Assembly (NCBI GenBank): GCA_947453625.1 | Contig: CANGHK010000021.1 | Coordinates: 1-64,000 of the forward strand | Reading direction: 5' to 3' | DNA: 64,000 nt | Source: Burkholderiales bacterium | GTDB taxonomy: Bacteria > Pseudomonadota > Gammaproteobacteria > Burkholderiales > Burkholderiaceae_C | Shown: positions 18,058 to 27,215 of the stretch, piece by piece | How positions within the stretch are numbered: position 1 is the stretch's first letter | How the letters are laid out: each line of letters begins with the position of its first letter | The notes under the pieces: model-generated | What the model saw: only the letters and a program-made list of their open reading frames with translations | What the model was told of the DNA's origin: nothing | Database searches by the model: none | Position numbers and translations under genes: made by a program

Positions 18058-18678
18058 ATGATCGAATGCTTCTTCGACTGCTCCAGCCCCTGGACCTGGC
18101 TGGCCTTCCGCAAGCTGCGCACGCTGGCCGCCGAGCTGAGCCAGCCGGTGGACTGGCGGCCGGTGCTGGTGGGCGGCATCTTCAACGCCGTCAACCCCAG
18201 CGTCTATGCCTTCCGCGAGAACGGCGTACCGGCCAAGCAGGCCTACCACCGCAAGGACTTGATGGACTGGGCGCGCCACGACGGCGTGGCCATCCGTTTC
18301 CCGCCCAGCGTGTTCCCGGTCAACAGCGTCAAGGCGATGCGGGCTTGTTGCTGGCTGCTGGGCCAGGGCCGTTCGCAGGACCTGATGGAGCCCTTTGCCG
18401 AGGCGGTGTTCAAGGCCTACTGGAGCGACGACCGCGACATCGCGCAGGATGCGGTGCTGGCCGAGATCTGTGCGGATCTGGCCCTGGACGCGGCGGCGGT
18501 GCTGGCCGCGATCGCCACGACCGAGGTCAAGGCCCGGCTCAAGGCCAACACCGACGAGGCGATCACCCGCAACGCCTTCGGCTCGCCGACGGTCTTCGTC
18601 GGCGGTGACGACATGTACTTCGGCCGCGACCGGCTGACGCTGGTGCGCGCGGCGGTGTTGCGGCGCTTGGCGGTCTGA
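18058..18678 (+). CDS. 2-Hydroxychromene-2-carboxylate isomerase / DsbA-like (kappa GST fold)
   Basis: 206 residues with the DsbA-like fold of HCCA isomerases. The N-terminus reads FFDCSSPWTWLAFRKL, where the Ser of the S-P pair matches the glutathione-activating residue of the family; the C-terminal AFGSPTVFVGGDDMYFGRDRL is diagnostic. These glutathione-dependent enzymes act in naphthalene and related aromatic degradation, but many homologues have unknown substrates. It lies 4 bp after the glutathione transferase gene. Confidence 0.85.
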   Translation: MIECFFDCSSPWTWLAFRKLRTLAAELSQPVDWRPVLVGGIFNAVNPSVYAFRENGVPAKQAYHRKDLMDWARHDGVAIRFPPSVFPVNSVKAMRACCWLLGQGRSQDLMEPFAEAVFKAYWSDDRDIAQDAVLAEICADLALDAAAVLAAIATTEVKARLKANTDEAITRNAFGSPTVFVGGDDMYFGRDRLTLVRAAVLRRLAV

Positions 18679-18691
18679 GCGCCGGCGCGGC

Positions 18692-19372
18692 CTAGAGGCC
18701 GTGAAAGCGCGCGAAGCTGTCGACCGGCGCCCGGTCGGCGCGCAGCGCGTTGATCGCGTGGTCGGGGTTGCGGTGGCCGATCGCCATGCCGGTGAACAGC
18801 ATGCGCTCGGCCGGGATGCCGATGAAGTCGCCTATGGTCTTCGGGTACACCGCCCAGCATTCCTGGGCGCAGCTGTCCAGGCCTTCTTCGCGCAGCAGCA
18901 GCATCACTGACTGCAGGAACATGCCCATGTCGCTCCACTGCGGCGGGCCCATGCGGCGGTCGACGCTGCAGAACAGTGCCATCGGTGCGCCGAAGAACTG
19001 GTAGTTGCGCGCAAACCAGCGCAGCCGCGCGGCTTTGTCCTCGCGCGGGATGCCCAGCCTTGCGTACATGTCCTCGCCGATCTTGAAGCGGTAGTCGCGG
19101 TGCGGTGCCACCAGTTCCTTCGGGTAGATGTCGTACTCGGGCGATTCGCTGCGGTCGCCTGCGGCCACCTCCGCCAATCGGCGCTGCATGATGGCTTTCA
19201 GCTCGTCGAGTTTGGCGCCGGCCACCACGTCGATGTTCCAGGGCTGCACGTTGCCGCCCGAGGGCGAGCGCGATGCGGTGGCCAGCACGCGGCGGATCAC
19301 CTCCGCCGGAACGGGGGTGGGCAGAAAGTCGCGGACGGACAGTCGGGTGTTCAGCGCTTCGGTAACGGTCAT
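18692..19372 (-). CDS. Nitroreductase family FMN oxidoreductase
   Basis: 226 residues. RLSVRDFLPTPVP (phosphate-contacting Arg-x-Ser-x-Arg), SRSPSGGNVQPWNIDVV and the C-terminal GMAIGHRNPDHAIN are typical of FMN-dependent nitroreductases, which reduce nitroaromatics, quinones or enones with NAD(P)H. It converges with the HCCA isomerase gene and is followed upstream by a binding-protein gene on the same strand. Confidence 0.9.
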   Translation of the reverse strand: MTVTEALNTRLSVRDFLPTPVPAEVIRRVLATASRSPSGGNVQPWNIDVVAGAKLDELKAIMQRRLAEVAAGDRSESPEYDIYPKELVAPHRDYRFKIGEDMYARLGIPREDKAARLRWFARNYQFFGAPMALFCSVDRRMGPPQWSDMGMFLQSVMLLLREEGLDSCAQECWAVYPKTIGDFIGIPAERMLFTGMAIGHRNPDHAINALRADRAPVDSFARFHGL

Positions 19373-19424
19373 GGGGTGTCAGTGAGGGTGTCGGTGACAG
19401 GGGTGAGGGTGGGGCAGGGGGCTC

Positions 19425-20621
19425 TTAGCGAAGATCCGAGACGACTTTCCAGCGGCCGTCCTGGATCTGGCTCAGTCGCGACAGCGACGAGCCCAGGCGC
19501 TTGGTGGCCGAGAAGCTCAGCGGCGGCGTGCCGAACATGTCGGCCGGCACCTCGCCCATGGTCTCCATCGCCTTGATGAAGCTGTCGGTCGTCAGGTTGG
19601 GGCCCGCCTTCAGCGCGGCCTTGATGAACAAGTCTATCGTCGCGTAGCCGCCGGTCGAGTAGGTGCTGGGGTCGTCGCCGAACTTGGTCTTGTACTTGTT
19701 GGCCCAGAAGCGCAGCGGCTGGTTGTCCAGGTCGAGGTAGGGGAAGAAGTTGGTCGACACCGCGTAATAGCCGTCCATGCCCTTGCCGCCCAGCTTGTGG
19801 ATCAGTTCGGTGTAGCTGGCTTGCGAGCCGACGAAGGTCGGGTTCCAGCCCGTCTTGCGCGCCTCGGCGATGGTGCCTATGGTTTCGCGCACGATGGTGC
19901 CCATCACCAGGAAGTCGCAGCCCGAGGCTTTCAGCTTGGCCACCTGCGACGAGAAGTCGGTCGCGCCGCGCTTGTAGGTGGTCTTCTCACCCAGGGTCAC
20001 GCCGATCTCCTTCAGCCCGGCCTCGCCGCCGCGCACCACCTCCAGGCCGTAGTCGTCGTCCTGGTAGAGCGCGCAGGCCTGCTTGGCGCCCTTCTCCTTG
20101 AACAGCTTGGGCACGTTCATCCGCATGGTCTCGTAATACGAGGCCACGCTGGCGAATTTCAGCTTGTGCGGCGGGTCGAACATCTCGCGCCCGGCCGACA
20201 GCGGCAGGAAGTTGATCACGTTCTTCTCGAACATCACCGGCATCGCGGCGTTGTTCATCGGCGTGCCGATGTGCGAGGCGATCAGGAAGACCTTGTCCTG
20301 CGAGACCAGTTTCTGCGCCGCCAGCACCGCCTTTTTCGGGTCGTAGCCGTTGTCCTCGACCAGCAGGCGGATCTTGCGGCCGTGGATGCCGCCTTGCTCG
20401 TTGATCTCGTCGACGCGCAGCTGCAGGCCATTGCGCGCGGCCTTGCCATAAGCCGCCACCGGGCCGGACAAGTCCTGGATCGTGGCGATCAGGATCTCGG
20501 TCTTGCTGACGCCCTGGGTCGGTGCCGTGCTCTGGGCCGCTGCCGGGCCGGACAGCGTGGTCAACGTGACCAGCACGCTGGCAATCATCAGCGAGGACGG
20601 GGTGGTGGGATGATGGGTCAT
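19425..20621 (-). CDS. ABC transporter substrate-binding protein, LivK-like
   Basis: 398 residues, from an ATG with GCAGGAGA upstream. A signal peptide ends near AAAQS (about residue 30), giving a periplasmic protein. The body is a type I periplasmic binding fold for branched-chain amino acids or related carboxylates (IQDLSGPVAAYGKAARNGLQL, then EDNGYDPKKAVLAAQKLV). No permease or ATPase gene is adjacent, so it is an orphan binding protein here. Nearby acyl-CoA genes suggest an aromatic or branched acid ligand (inference). Confidence 0.88.
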   Translation of the reverse strand: MTHHPTTPSSLMIASVLVTLTTLSGPAAAQSTAPTQGVSKTEILIATIQDLSGPVAAYGKAARNGLQLRVDEINEQGGIHGRKIRLLVEDNGYDPKKAVLAAQKLVSQDKVFLIASHIGTPMNNAAMPVMFEKNVINFLPLSAGREMFDPPHKLKFASVASYYETMRMNVPKLFKEKGAKQACALYQDDDYGLEVVRGGEAGLKEIGVTLGEKTTYKRGATDFSSQVAKLKASGCDFLVMGTIVRETIGTIAEARKTGWNPTFVGSQASYTELIHKLGGKGMDGYYAVSTNFFPYLDLDNQPLRFWANKYKTKFGDDPSTYSTGGYATIDLFIKAALKAGPNLTTDSFIKAMETMGEVPADMFGTPPLSFSATKRLGSSLSRLSQIQDGRWKVVSDLR

Positions 20622-20860
20622 GCGGTCTCCTGCGGGTTGAGGCTGCAGCGGGGGTAGAGGGGGTAGTCTGCCGGTCGGGCCGGCATCCCGCCATCGTCGA
20701 TTCGGACGAGCAGGGTAGTGCCGCTGCCGCTGCGGGTCTTGTGCGTACCGGCTGCGTTTGCGCCCCGTCGCGCCAGCCAATTGGCGCAAGACGCCCGCGG
20801 GCGCCGCCGCCAAAGTCATCGGCTGTCACTCTCCGGCGGTCACTCTCCGGCACCATCACC

Positions 20861-22036
20861 ATGAGCCTGCTCGACGCCCCCCCCGCACCGCATTACTTCA
20901 CCCCCGAGCATGTGCAGTTCCGCGACATGCTGCGCGACTGGGTCAGCCGCGAGATCACGCCCCACGCCACGGCCTGGGACGAGGCCGGCGGTTTCCCGCG
21001 CGAGCTCTACCGCAAGGCTTCGGCGATCGGTCTGCTAGGGCTGGACTACCCCGAGGAATACGGCGGCACGCCGGCCGACCTGTTCTACCACCTGATCCTG
21101 TCCGAGGAACTGGCCAGGCCTGGCGCCGGCGGGGTGTCGGCGTCGCTGATGTCGCACTCTATCGGCCTGCCGCCGATCAAGAACTTCGGCAGCGCGGCGA
21201 TGAAGGCGCGCGTGATCCCGCCAGTGCTGGCCGGCGACAAGATCGCCGCGCTGGCGGTGACCGAGCCCTCGGGCGGATCGGATGTGGCGGCGCTGAAGAC
21301 CACCGCCATCCGCGACGCAGACCACTATGTGGTCAATGGCGAGAAGGTCTTCATCACCTCGGGCATGCGCGCCGACTTCATCACGGTGGCGGTGCGCACC
21401 GACCCGGCCAACAAGGGCCCGGGCGGCATCTCGGCGTTGCTGATCGAGGGCGACACGCCGGGATTGAGCCGCACCCGGCTCGACAAGATGGGCTGGTGGG
21501 CCAGCGACACCGCGCACCTTCGCTTCGACAACTGCCGCGTGCCGGTGGCCAACCTGATCGGCGAGGAGAACAAGGGTTTCAAGACCTTCATGACCAACTT
21601 CAACGGCGAGCGCCTGGGCATGGCGGCGCAGGCCGTCGGCTATGCCCAGACCTGCTTCGAAGAGGCGCTGGACTGGGCGCGCCAGCGCCACACCTTTGGC
21701 GCTGCCTTGAGCGAGCGCCAGGTGATCCGGCACAAGCTGATGGACATGCTGCGCTTGATCGACGTGGCGCGCTGCCATGTCTATGACCTGGCCTGGGCCC
21801 AGCAGCACAACCTGGGCGACGCCAACCAGCGGGTGGCGCGGATCGCGATGGCCAAGGTGCAGTCGACCCAGTGCATGCAGTTCTGCGCCGATGCGGCGGT
21901 GCAGATCCTGGGCGGCATGGGCTTCATGCGCGGCACGCGCAGCGAGCGCATCTACCGCGAGGTCAAGGTGATGATGATTGGCGGCGGGTCCGAAGAGATC
22001 ATGAAGGATCTGGCGGCCCGCCAACTCGGCATCTGA
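20861..22036 (+). CDS. Acyl-CoA dehydrogenase
   Basis: 391 residues, FAD-dependent alpha,beta-dehydrogenation of an acyl-CoA. FAD-binding AVTEPSGGSDVAALKT and VNGEKVFITSG are clear, as is the C-terminal ILGGMGFMRGTRSERIYREV. The usual C-terminal catalytic Glu position is Gly (MIGGGSEEI); Glu250 in NGERLGMA instead matches the helix-G base of long-chain and isovaleryl-CoA dehydrogenases. The start follows from homology; the upstream-open frame is not protein-like. Confidence 0.92.
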   Translation: MSLLDAPPAPHYFTPEHVQFRDMLRDWVSREITPHATAWDEAGGFPRELYRKASAIGLLGLDYPEEYGGTPADLFYHLILSEELARPGAGGVSASLMSHSIGLPPIKNFGSAAMKARVIPPVLAGDKIAALAVTEPSGGSDVAALKTTAIRDADHYVVNGEKVFITSGMRADFITVAVRTDPANKGPGGISALLIEGDTPGLSRTRLDKMGWWASDTAHLRFDNCRVPVANLIGEENKGFKTFMTNFNGERLGMAAQAVGYAQTCFEEALDWARQRHTFGAALSERQVIRHKLMDMLRLIDVARCHVYDLAWAQQHNLGDANQRVARIAMAKVQSTQCMQFCADAAVQILGGMGFMRGTRSERIYREVKVMMIGGGSEEIMKDLAARQLGI

Positions 22037-22054
22037 CGCCCAGTGGGCCGCGCC

Positions 22055-22066
22055 GGCCCGCGGGCC
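22055..22066. terminator. GC palindrome between convergent genes
   Basis: GGCCCGCGGGCC, a perfect 12-bp palindrome within a longer GC-rich symmetric stretch, lies between the ends of the acyl-CoA dehydrogenase (+) and FKBP (-) genes. It may act as a two-way terminator. The same 12-mer recurs at 46036-46047. Confidence 0.35.
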
Positions 22067-22073
22067 CGGCCGT

Positions 22074-22559
22074 TCAGCGGCCGTTGATGCCCAGCAACTC
22101 GACCTCGAACTGCAGCGTCGCGTTGGGCGGAATCACGCCGCCGGCGCCGCGTTCGCCGTAGGCGATGGCCGGCGGGCAGGTGAGGTGGGCCTTGCCGCCG
22201 ACCTGCAGCCGCTGGACGCCCTCGGTCCAGCACTTGATCACGCCGTTGAGCGGGAAATCCAGCGGCTTGCCGCGTGCGTAAGAGCTGTCGAATTCCTTGC
22301 CGTCCATGAAGGTGCCGCGGTAGTGCACCTTGACGCTGTCGGTGGCCAGCGGGCTGGGGCCGCTGCCGGGCTTGATGAGCTTGAAGATCAGCCCGCTGCC
22401 CGTCGTCACGGTCGTGCCGGCCGTCGCCGCCGTGCCGGCAGCCGGCGCCTGGGCCTGGGCCTGTACCGGCGTGGCCGCCAGCAGGCAGGCCAGGGCTGCG
22501 CAGGCCAGGACAGGGGCCGCCAAGCGGCGGCGGGGGGTGGAAACGGGGCAAGCGGTCAT
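22074..22559 (-). CDS. FKBP-type peptidyl-prolyl cis-trans isomerase, exported
   Basis: 161 residues. A signal peptide (positive start, hydrophobic stretch ending PVQAQA near residue 36) sends it to the periplasm. The FKBP domain covers about residues 57-161 with VKVHYRGTFMDGKEFDSSYARG and AYGERGAGGVIPPNATLQFEVELL. It catalyses proline isomerisation during folding of exported proteins. Two Cys (CWTEG and LTCPP) inside the domain could form a disulfide. Confidence 0.93.
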   Translation of the reverse strand: MTACPVSTPRRRLAAPVLACAALACLLAATPVQAQAQAPAAGTAATAGTTVTTGSGLIFKLIKPGSGPSPLATDSVKVHYRGTFMDGKEFDSSYARGKPLDFPLNGVIKCWTEGVQRLQVGGKAHLTCPPAIAYGERGAGGVIPPNATLQFEVELLGINGR

Positions 22560-22619
22560 GGCGGGCAGGTGCTGGAGGAATGAAGGGGCGTCATCATCGC
22601 ACTGCTGGGTCGCTGGCCT

Positions 22620-24431
22620 TCAGACAGGCCAGTCTGCAGGCACCTCGACAGGCAGTTCCAGCAGCATCTGCGCCATGCCCTTGCCCAACGGGTCTAGCCG
22701 CAGCGAGGCCGGACCGCCCCCTTCCAGTGCTTGATGCATCACCAGGTTCATCGCGTGCAGGCCGGGCAGGTGGAAGCGGTCGACATGTCCCTTGACCATG
22801 TGCGCGAACCAGGTCTTCACCACCTCGGGTGTGACCTGGGCCCACAGCAAGGGCAGCCATTCGGGCCGCCGGGCGATCAGGCCGATGTTCGACAGATCGC
22901 CCTTGTCGCCACTGCGGCCCCAGGCGAGCGCCACCAGCGGCACCTTGCGGGTGGGGCCGGACGGCATCGTCCAGGGCGCGGGGTCGGGCAGCGTGGGCAC
23001 GTCAGCGAGCGCTGGCGGTTGGCCCAGCGGCACCGGGATGACAAAGTCGCCCAGTCGTGCCATGGGCTGCACCGCATCGCGCGGCACCAGGAATGCGCAG
23101 GGCACGATCAGCGGCGAAACGCCCGGCCGGCCGCCGCCGGGGCCGGTGGTGCCGGGCGACCAACTGGTGCCGGGTGCCGATTTTTCGCGGGCGAACAGCT
23201 CCAGCGCTTCCTTCCTGGGGTGACGCACGGCCACGCGCATCATCACCTCGCGCAAGGTGGGCGGCGCGGCACGGGGGCCGTACAGCGTCTCGGCGCCTAT
23301 CACCTCGACGCGGGTGGCTGAAAAGTCACCCCAGCCGCGCGCCATGATCATCTCGCGCGTGCGTTCGATCAACGATTCGCCGCTGCGCCTGGCCTTGGCC
23401 ACTGCGTCGATGCCGATGATGACCATCATCGCGTCGACCCGCCAGCCGGCCATCGCCGTGGCGCTGACCTTCAGCGTGGCCGGCGGCGGCCCGCCCTTGG
23501 CGCCGCTGACGCGCACCCGGTTTTCGCCGATCTGGGTCATGCGCACTTGGCGGAAGTCGCAGGCCACGTCGGGCAGCAGGTAGGCGCCGGGGTCGCCGAT
23601 CTCGTAGAGCAGCTGCTCGCCCACGGTGGCCGAGCTCACCAAGCCTCCGGTGCCGGGTGGCTTGCCGACGGTGAAACTGCCGTCGGCCTCGACTTCGACG
23701 ATGGGGTAGCCGATGTGCGCCCAGTCGGGCACGCTCTGCCAGTCGGTGAACAGCCCGCCGGTGGCCTGGCAGCCACATTCGATGATGTGGCCGGCCAGGC
23801 TGCCGCCCGCGAGTTGGTCGTAGTCCTGCATCGACCAGCCGAAATGGTGGATCAGCGGGCCCAGCGTGACCGCGCTGTCGACGCAGCGGCCGGTGATCAC
23901 CACGTCGGCCCCGGCGGCCAGGGCGCGGGCCACCGGCTCGGCACCCAGGTAGGCGTTGGCGCTGAGCAAGGCGGTCGGCACCGGCTTGCTGCCGACCAGG
24001 TCTGTCAGCACGCCGCCCGGCGCGGCCTCGCGCAGCGTCGGCAGGGCGGCGCGCACGTCGTCGCCGTCGACCACCGCGATGCGTACGGTCACGCCCAGTT
24101 CGCCCGCCAGTTTGGCCAGCGCCCGGGCGCAGCCCTGCGGGTTGATGCCGCCGGCGTTGCTGACCACCTTGATGCCGCGCTTGATCACGTCGGGCAGCAC
24201 CTGGCGCATCGCGGCCTCGACGAAATCGGTGGCGTAGCCAGCATCGGGGTTCTTGCGCTGGGCCGACGCCAGGATGGCCATGGTGGTTTCGGCCAGAAAG
24301 TCGAAGACCAGCACGTCGATCAGTCCGCTTTGTACCAGTTGCGGCGCGCCCAGGCTGCTGTCGCCCCAGAAGCCGCTGGCGCCGCCTATGCGGAGCGGGG
24401 CGGGGACGACGGGACGGATAGGGGGGTTCAT
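22620..24431 (-). CDS. AtuA-family (DUF1446) acyclic terpene/acyl-CoA catabolism protein
   Basis: 603 residues, ATG with GGAGAGC upstream. The long N-terminal AtuA/DUF1446 domain starts IGGASGFWGDSS and contains GIKVVSNAGGINPQG and TGRCVDSAVTLGPLIHHFGW. A C-terminal ferredoxin-fold AtuA-like segment (VALAWGRSGDKGDLSNIGLIAR) is fused; in some genomes this is a separate gene. Family members are needed for citronellol/geranyl-CoA breakdown in Pseudomonas, but their chemistry is unproven. Acyl-CoA dehydrogenase and binding-protein genes nearby fit a catabolic role. The geranyl-CoA carboxylase genes are absent. Confidence 0.85.
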   Translation of the reverse strand: MNPPIRPVVPAPLRIGGASGFWGDSSLGAPQLVQSGLIDVLVFDFLAETTMAILASAQRKNPDAGYATDFVEAAMRQVLPDVIKRGIKVVSNAGGINPQGCARALAKLAGELGVTVRIAVVDGDDVRAALPTLREAAPGGVLTDLVGSKPVPTALLSANAYLGAEPVARALAAGADVVITGRCVDSAVTLGPLIHHFGWSMQDYDQLAGGSLAGHIIECGCQATGGLFTDWQSVPDWAHIGYPIVEVEADGSFTVGKPPGTGGLVSSATVGEQLLYEIGDPGAYLLPDVACDFRQVRMTQIGENRVRVSGAKGGPPPATLKVSATAMAGWRVDAMMVIIGIDAVAKARRSGESLIERTREMIMARGWGDFSATRVEVIGAETLYGPRAAPPTLREVMMRVAVRHPRKEALELFAREKSAPGTSWSPGTTGPGGGRPGVSPLIVPCAFLVPRDAVQPMARLGDFVIPVPLGQPPALADVPTLPDPAPWTMPSGPTRKVPLVALAWGRSGDKGDLSNIGLIARRPEWLPLLWAQVTPEVVKTWFAHMVKGHVDRFHLPGLHAMNLVMHQALEGGGPASLRLDPLGKGMAQMLLELPVEVPADWPV

Positions 24432-24587
24432 TCGCTCTCCTTGAGTTCGGCCTCCAGCCTAGGCCTGGCGGCGGTGCGGGTCTTGCGGCGACTGGCTGGC
24501 GCGCCGGCCCGGCGGGGCCGGACAGATACACTGCGAGGCCTAGCCGTCTGGCCGCTCGGGCCGATGTCCACCGTTCCAGATTTGCAC

Positions 24588-25364
24588 ATGACCGCTGCGC
24601 TCACGTCTAAATCCACTTTCGACCTCAAGAGCACCGCCTGGACGCTGACCGCGCTGCGCTTGCAAACCGCCAGCCTGGCCGAACTGGTGGCGGCGCTGGA
24701 CCAGCGTTTTGGTGACAGCCCTGGCCTGTTCGACAACGACCCGCTGGTGATCGATCTCGGTCCGCTCAGCGAGGCCGACGAGCCGGTGGACATCGCCGGC
24801 CTGTTGCGCCACTTGCGTCGTCACAAATTGCTGCCTATCGCCGCCCAAGGCGGTAGCCCGGCCCAGATGGCGGCTGCGCGTGCCGCCGGACTGGCCGAGG
24901 CCTTGGACGCCGCGCCGCTGCCTGCTCTGGCGCGGGCGGCTGATGTTCGTCAAGTGGAAGTCTTCCGTGATGTTGTTCGCGACGTGGTTCACGAGGTCGA
25001 GGTGTTGCGCGACGTCCCCGCGCCAGCCTTGCCTACCATGGTGGTGGATAAGCCGTTGCGCTCGGGCCAGCGGGTCTACGCCCGCGGCGGTGATCTGGTG
25101 GTGCTGGCCGTGGTCAGCTTCGGCGCCGAGGTGATCGCAGACGGCAGCATCCATGTCTACGCCCCGTTGCGCGGCCGGGCCATAGCTGGCGCGCGCGGCA
25201 ACCCGGACGCCCGCATCTTCAGTACCTGCCTCGAGCCACAACTGGTATCCATCGCCGGCATCTACCGCACCACCGAAATCCCGCTGCCTGCCGACGTCTT
25301 GGGCAAGCCAGCCCAGGTTCGGCTGGACGGAGAAAAGATCATCATCGAGCCGATCAAGTCCTGA
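24588..25364 (+). CDS. minC: Septum site-determining protein MinC
   Basis: 258 residues. MinC inhibits FtsZ assembly away from midcell. The N-terminal domain (about 1-105) contains SLAELVAALDQRFGDSPGLF; the C-terminal beta-helix domain has RSGQRVYARGGDLVVLAVVS and HVYAPLRGRAIAGARGNPDARIF, which binds MinD. The ATG at 24564 eight codons upstream is an alternative start; an open frame running far upstream, antisense to the AtuA-family gene, is not part of it. First gene of minCDE; minD follows after 115 bp. Confidence 0.95.
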   Translation: MTAALTSKSTFDLKSTAWTLTALRLQTASLAELVAALDQRFGDSPGLFDNDPLVIDLGPLSEADEPVDIAGLLRHLRRHKLLPIAAQGGSPAQMAAARAAGLAEALDAAPLPALARAADVRQVEVFRDVVRDVVHEVEVLRDVPAPALPTMVVDKPLRSGQRVYARGGDLVVLAVVSFGAEVIADGSIHVYAPLRGRAIAGARGNPDARIFSTCLEPQLVSIAGIYRTTEIPLPADVLGKPAQVRLDGEKIIIEPIKS

Positions 25365-25479
25365 GGCTTGTGTGTCGTTTTCCCGGAAACAGCGGCTGAT
25401 CCATCGTCGCTTTCCCCGATCGCCTGACCGGACCGCCATACAGCCTGCCAACAAGTCTCTTTCAAGGAAAGCAAAACCG

Positions 25480-26295
25480 ATGGCCAGAATCATCGTCGTC
25501 ACCTCCGGCAAAGGCGGGGTGGGCAAGACCACCACCAGCGCCAGTTTTTCCACCGGTCTGGCACTGCGCGGCCACAAGACCGCCGTGATCGACTTCGACG
25601 TCGGCCTGCGCAATCTCGACCTGATCATGGGCTGCGAGCGCCGGGTGGTCTACGACCTGATCAACGTGATCCACAACGAGGCCAAGCTGACGCAAGCGCT
25701 GATCAAGGACAAGCAGTGCGACAACCTCTATGTGCTGGCCGCCAGCCAGACGCGTGACAAGGACGCGTTGACCCAGGACGGTGTGCAGCGCGTACTCGCT
25801 GAGTTGGGCGAGATGGGTTTCGAGTACGTCGTCTGCGACTCGCCCGCTGGCATCGAGACCGGCGCGATGATGGCGATGCACTTTGCCGATGAGGCGCTGG
25901 TGGTGACCAACCCCGAGGTCTCGTCGGTGCGCGACTCGGACCGCATCCTGGGCATGCTGTCGAGCAGGACCCAGCGCTCTATCGAGGGCAGGGAGCCTGT
26001 CAAGGAGCATTTGCTGATCACCCGCTACAACCCGAGCCGGGTGGTGGGCGGGCAGATGCTGTCGCTCGACGACATCCAGGAGATCCTGCGCATCCCGCTG
26101 ATCGGCGTGGTGCCCGAGAGCGAGGTCGTGCTCGACGCCAGCAACCAGGGCCTGCCGGTGATCCACCTCAAGGGCAGCGACGTCAGCGAGGCCTACAAGG
26201 ACGTGGTCAGCCGCTTCCTGGGCGAGACGCCGCCGATTCGCTTCGTCGAAGCGGAGAAGGTAGGGTTCTTAAAGCGCTTATTCGGCATAAAATGA
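25480..26295 (+). CDS. minD: Septum site-determining ATPase MinD
   Basis: 271 residues. Deviant Walker [13 protein letters not shown] with the signature lysine, switch [14 protein letters not shown] and switch [16 protein letters not shown]. The C-terminal amphipathic membrane-targeting helix is [11 protein letters not shown]. MinD binds membrane in its ATP form, recruits MinC, and is released by MinE. The ATG has AAGGAAAG upstream. Its stop codon overlaps the minE start. Confidence 0.98.
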   Translation: MARIIVVTSGKGGVGKTTTSASFSTGLALRGHKTAVIDFDVGLRNLDLIMGCERRVVYDLINVIHNEAKLTQALIKDKQCDNLYVLAASQTRDKDALTQDGVQRVLAELGEMGFEYVVCDSPAGIETGAMMAMHFADEALVVTNPEVSSVRDSDRILGMLSSRTQRSIEGREPVKEHLLITRYNPSRVVGGQMLSLDDIQEILRIPLIGVVPESEVVLDASNQGLPVIHLKGSDVSEAYKDVVSRFLGETPPIRFVEAEKVGFLKRLFGIK

Positions 26296-26564
26296 TTAAT
26301 ATGTCAATTATATCGTTTTTAATGGGCGAAAAAAAGAAAACTGCCACGTTTGCCAAGGAGCGGCTGCAGATCATCCTGGCGCATGAGCGTTCGGGACGCG
26401 GCAATTCGCGCGCCGACTACCTGCCGCAGTTGCAGGCCGAACTGATGGCGGTGATCTCGAAGTACGTCAATATCTCGCCCGACGACATCAAGGTCAGTCT
26501 GGAGAAGCAGGACAACTTCGAGGTGCTGGAAGTCAAGATCGAGTTGCCGGACACGGTGCGTTGA
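26292..26564 (+). CDS. minE: Cell division topological specificity factor MinE
   Basis: 90 residues from the ATG that overlaps the minD stop (ATGA), or 87 from the ATG at 26301, which aligns better with the family N-terminus. [17 protein letters not shown] is the anti-MinCD helix and the C-terminal half the dimerisation/specificity domain. The first 45 bases are strikingly AT-rich for this genome, probably to keep the ribosome site open. Confidence 0.96.
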   Translation: MINMSIISFLMGEKKKTATFAKERLQIILAHERSGRGNSRADYLPQLQAELMAVISKYVNISPDDIKVSLEKQDNFEVLEVKIELPDTVR

Positions 26565-26612
26565 GCGCCGACCTGTCCTCCGGCCGTTCCACCCCGAGAT
26601 CGCCTGACGCCC

Positions 26613-27137
26613 ATGCAATCGCCTGAGGCCGATCCGGTCAGGCGATTCCTGGCCGGTTACCCCGAGCCGCTGCTGGCTCAGGTGCGGGTGCAACTGGCCG
26701 ACGGCCTGCTCGGCGCCTACTTGCTGCGCCGCTACCCCGAGCGGCATGGCGTGCGTACCGATGGCGCGCTCTACGATCATGCGATGGCGCTCAAGTCGCG
26801 CTACCTGCGCAACGCCCCGGCGCTGGCCAAGGTGGCCTACGACAGCCGGCTGCAAATCGACCATCGGGCGCTGGGCACGCTGACCTCGGTGTCCCGGCCG
26901 CAGGGCGGGCGGCTGACGGCCAAGCGCGAGCTGCGGGTGGCCGCGCTGTTCAAGGACGCGCCGGCGGCGATGCTGGAGATGATCGTGGTGCACGAAATCG
27001 CCCACCTGAAAGAGCGCGCGCACGACAAGCCGTTCTACGCGCTGTGCGGCCACATGCTGGCGGGCTACCACCAGATCGAGTTCGACACCCGGCTCTACCT
27101 GACCTGGCGCGCTTCTCTGCCCGCGCCCGGCCCCTGA
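26613..27137 (+). CDS. YgjP-type zinc metallopeptidase domain protein
   Basis: 174 residues. The zinc motif HEIAH (His127, Glu128, His131) is in VVHEIAHLKERAHDKPFYALCGHML, with the family pattern of a third His a few residues on (His137 or His147). This is the YgjP/DUF45 metallopeptidase group, whose substrates are unknown. It follows minE by 48 bp on the same strand but has no known link to division. Confidence 0.82.
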   Translation: MQSPEADPVRRFLAGYPEPLLAQVRVQLADGLLGAYLLRRYPERHGVRTDGALYDHAMALKSRYLRNAPALAKVAYDSRLQIDHRALGTLTSVSRPQGGRLTAKRELRVAALFKDAPAAMLEMIVVHEIAHLKERAHDKPFYALCGHMLAGYHQIEFDTRLYLTWRASLPAPGP

Positions 27138-27215
27138 AGTCCGCCGCCGCCGCGTGCCGGTATCGGCCGGACTCGGGTGAGGGCGATTTCTGCAGTCGCT
27201 CCGCCAGCGCGCCGG

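Noticed and set aside
23547-24587. Long open frame running into minC from upstream on the + strand
   Set aside because: It is antisense to the clear AtuA-family gene; no family is recognisable and MinC homology starts at 24588.
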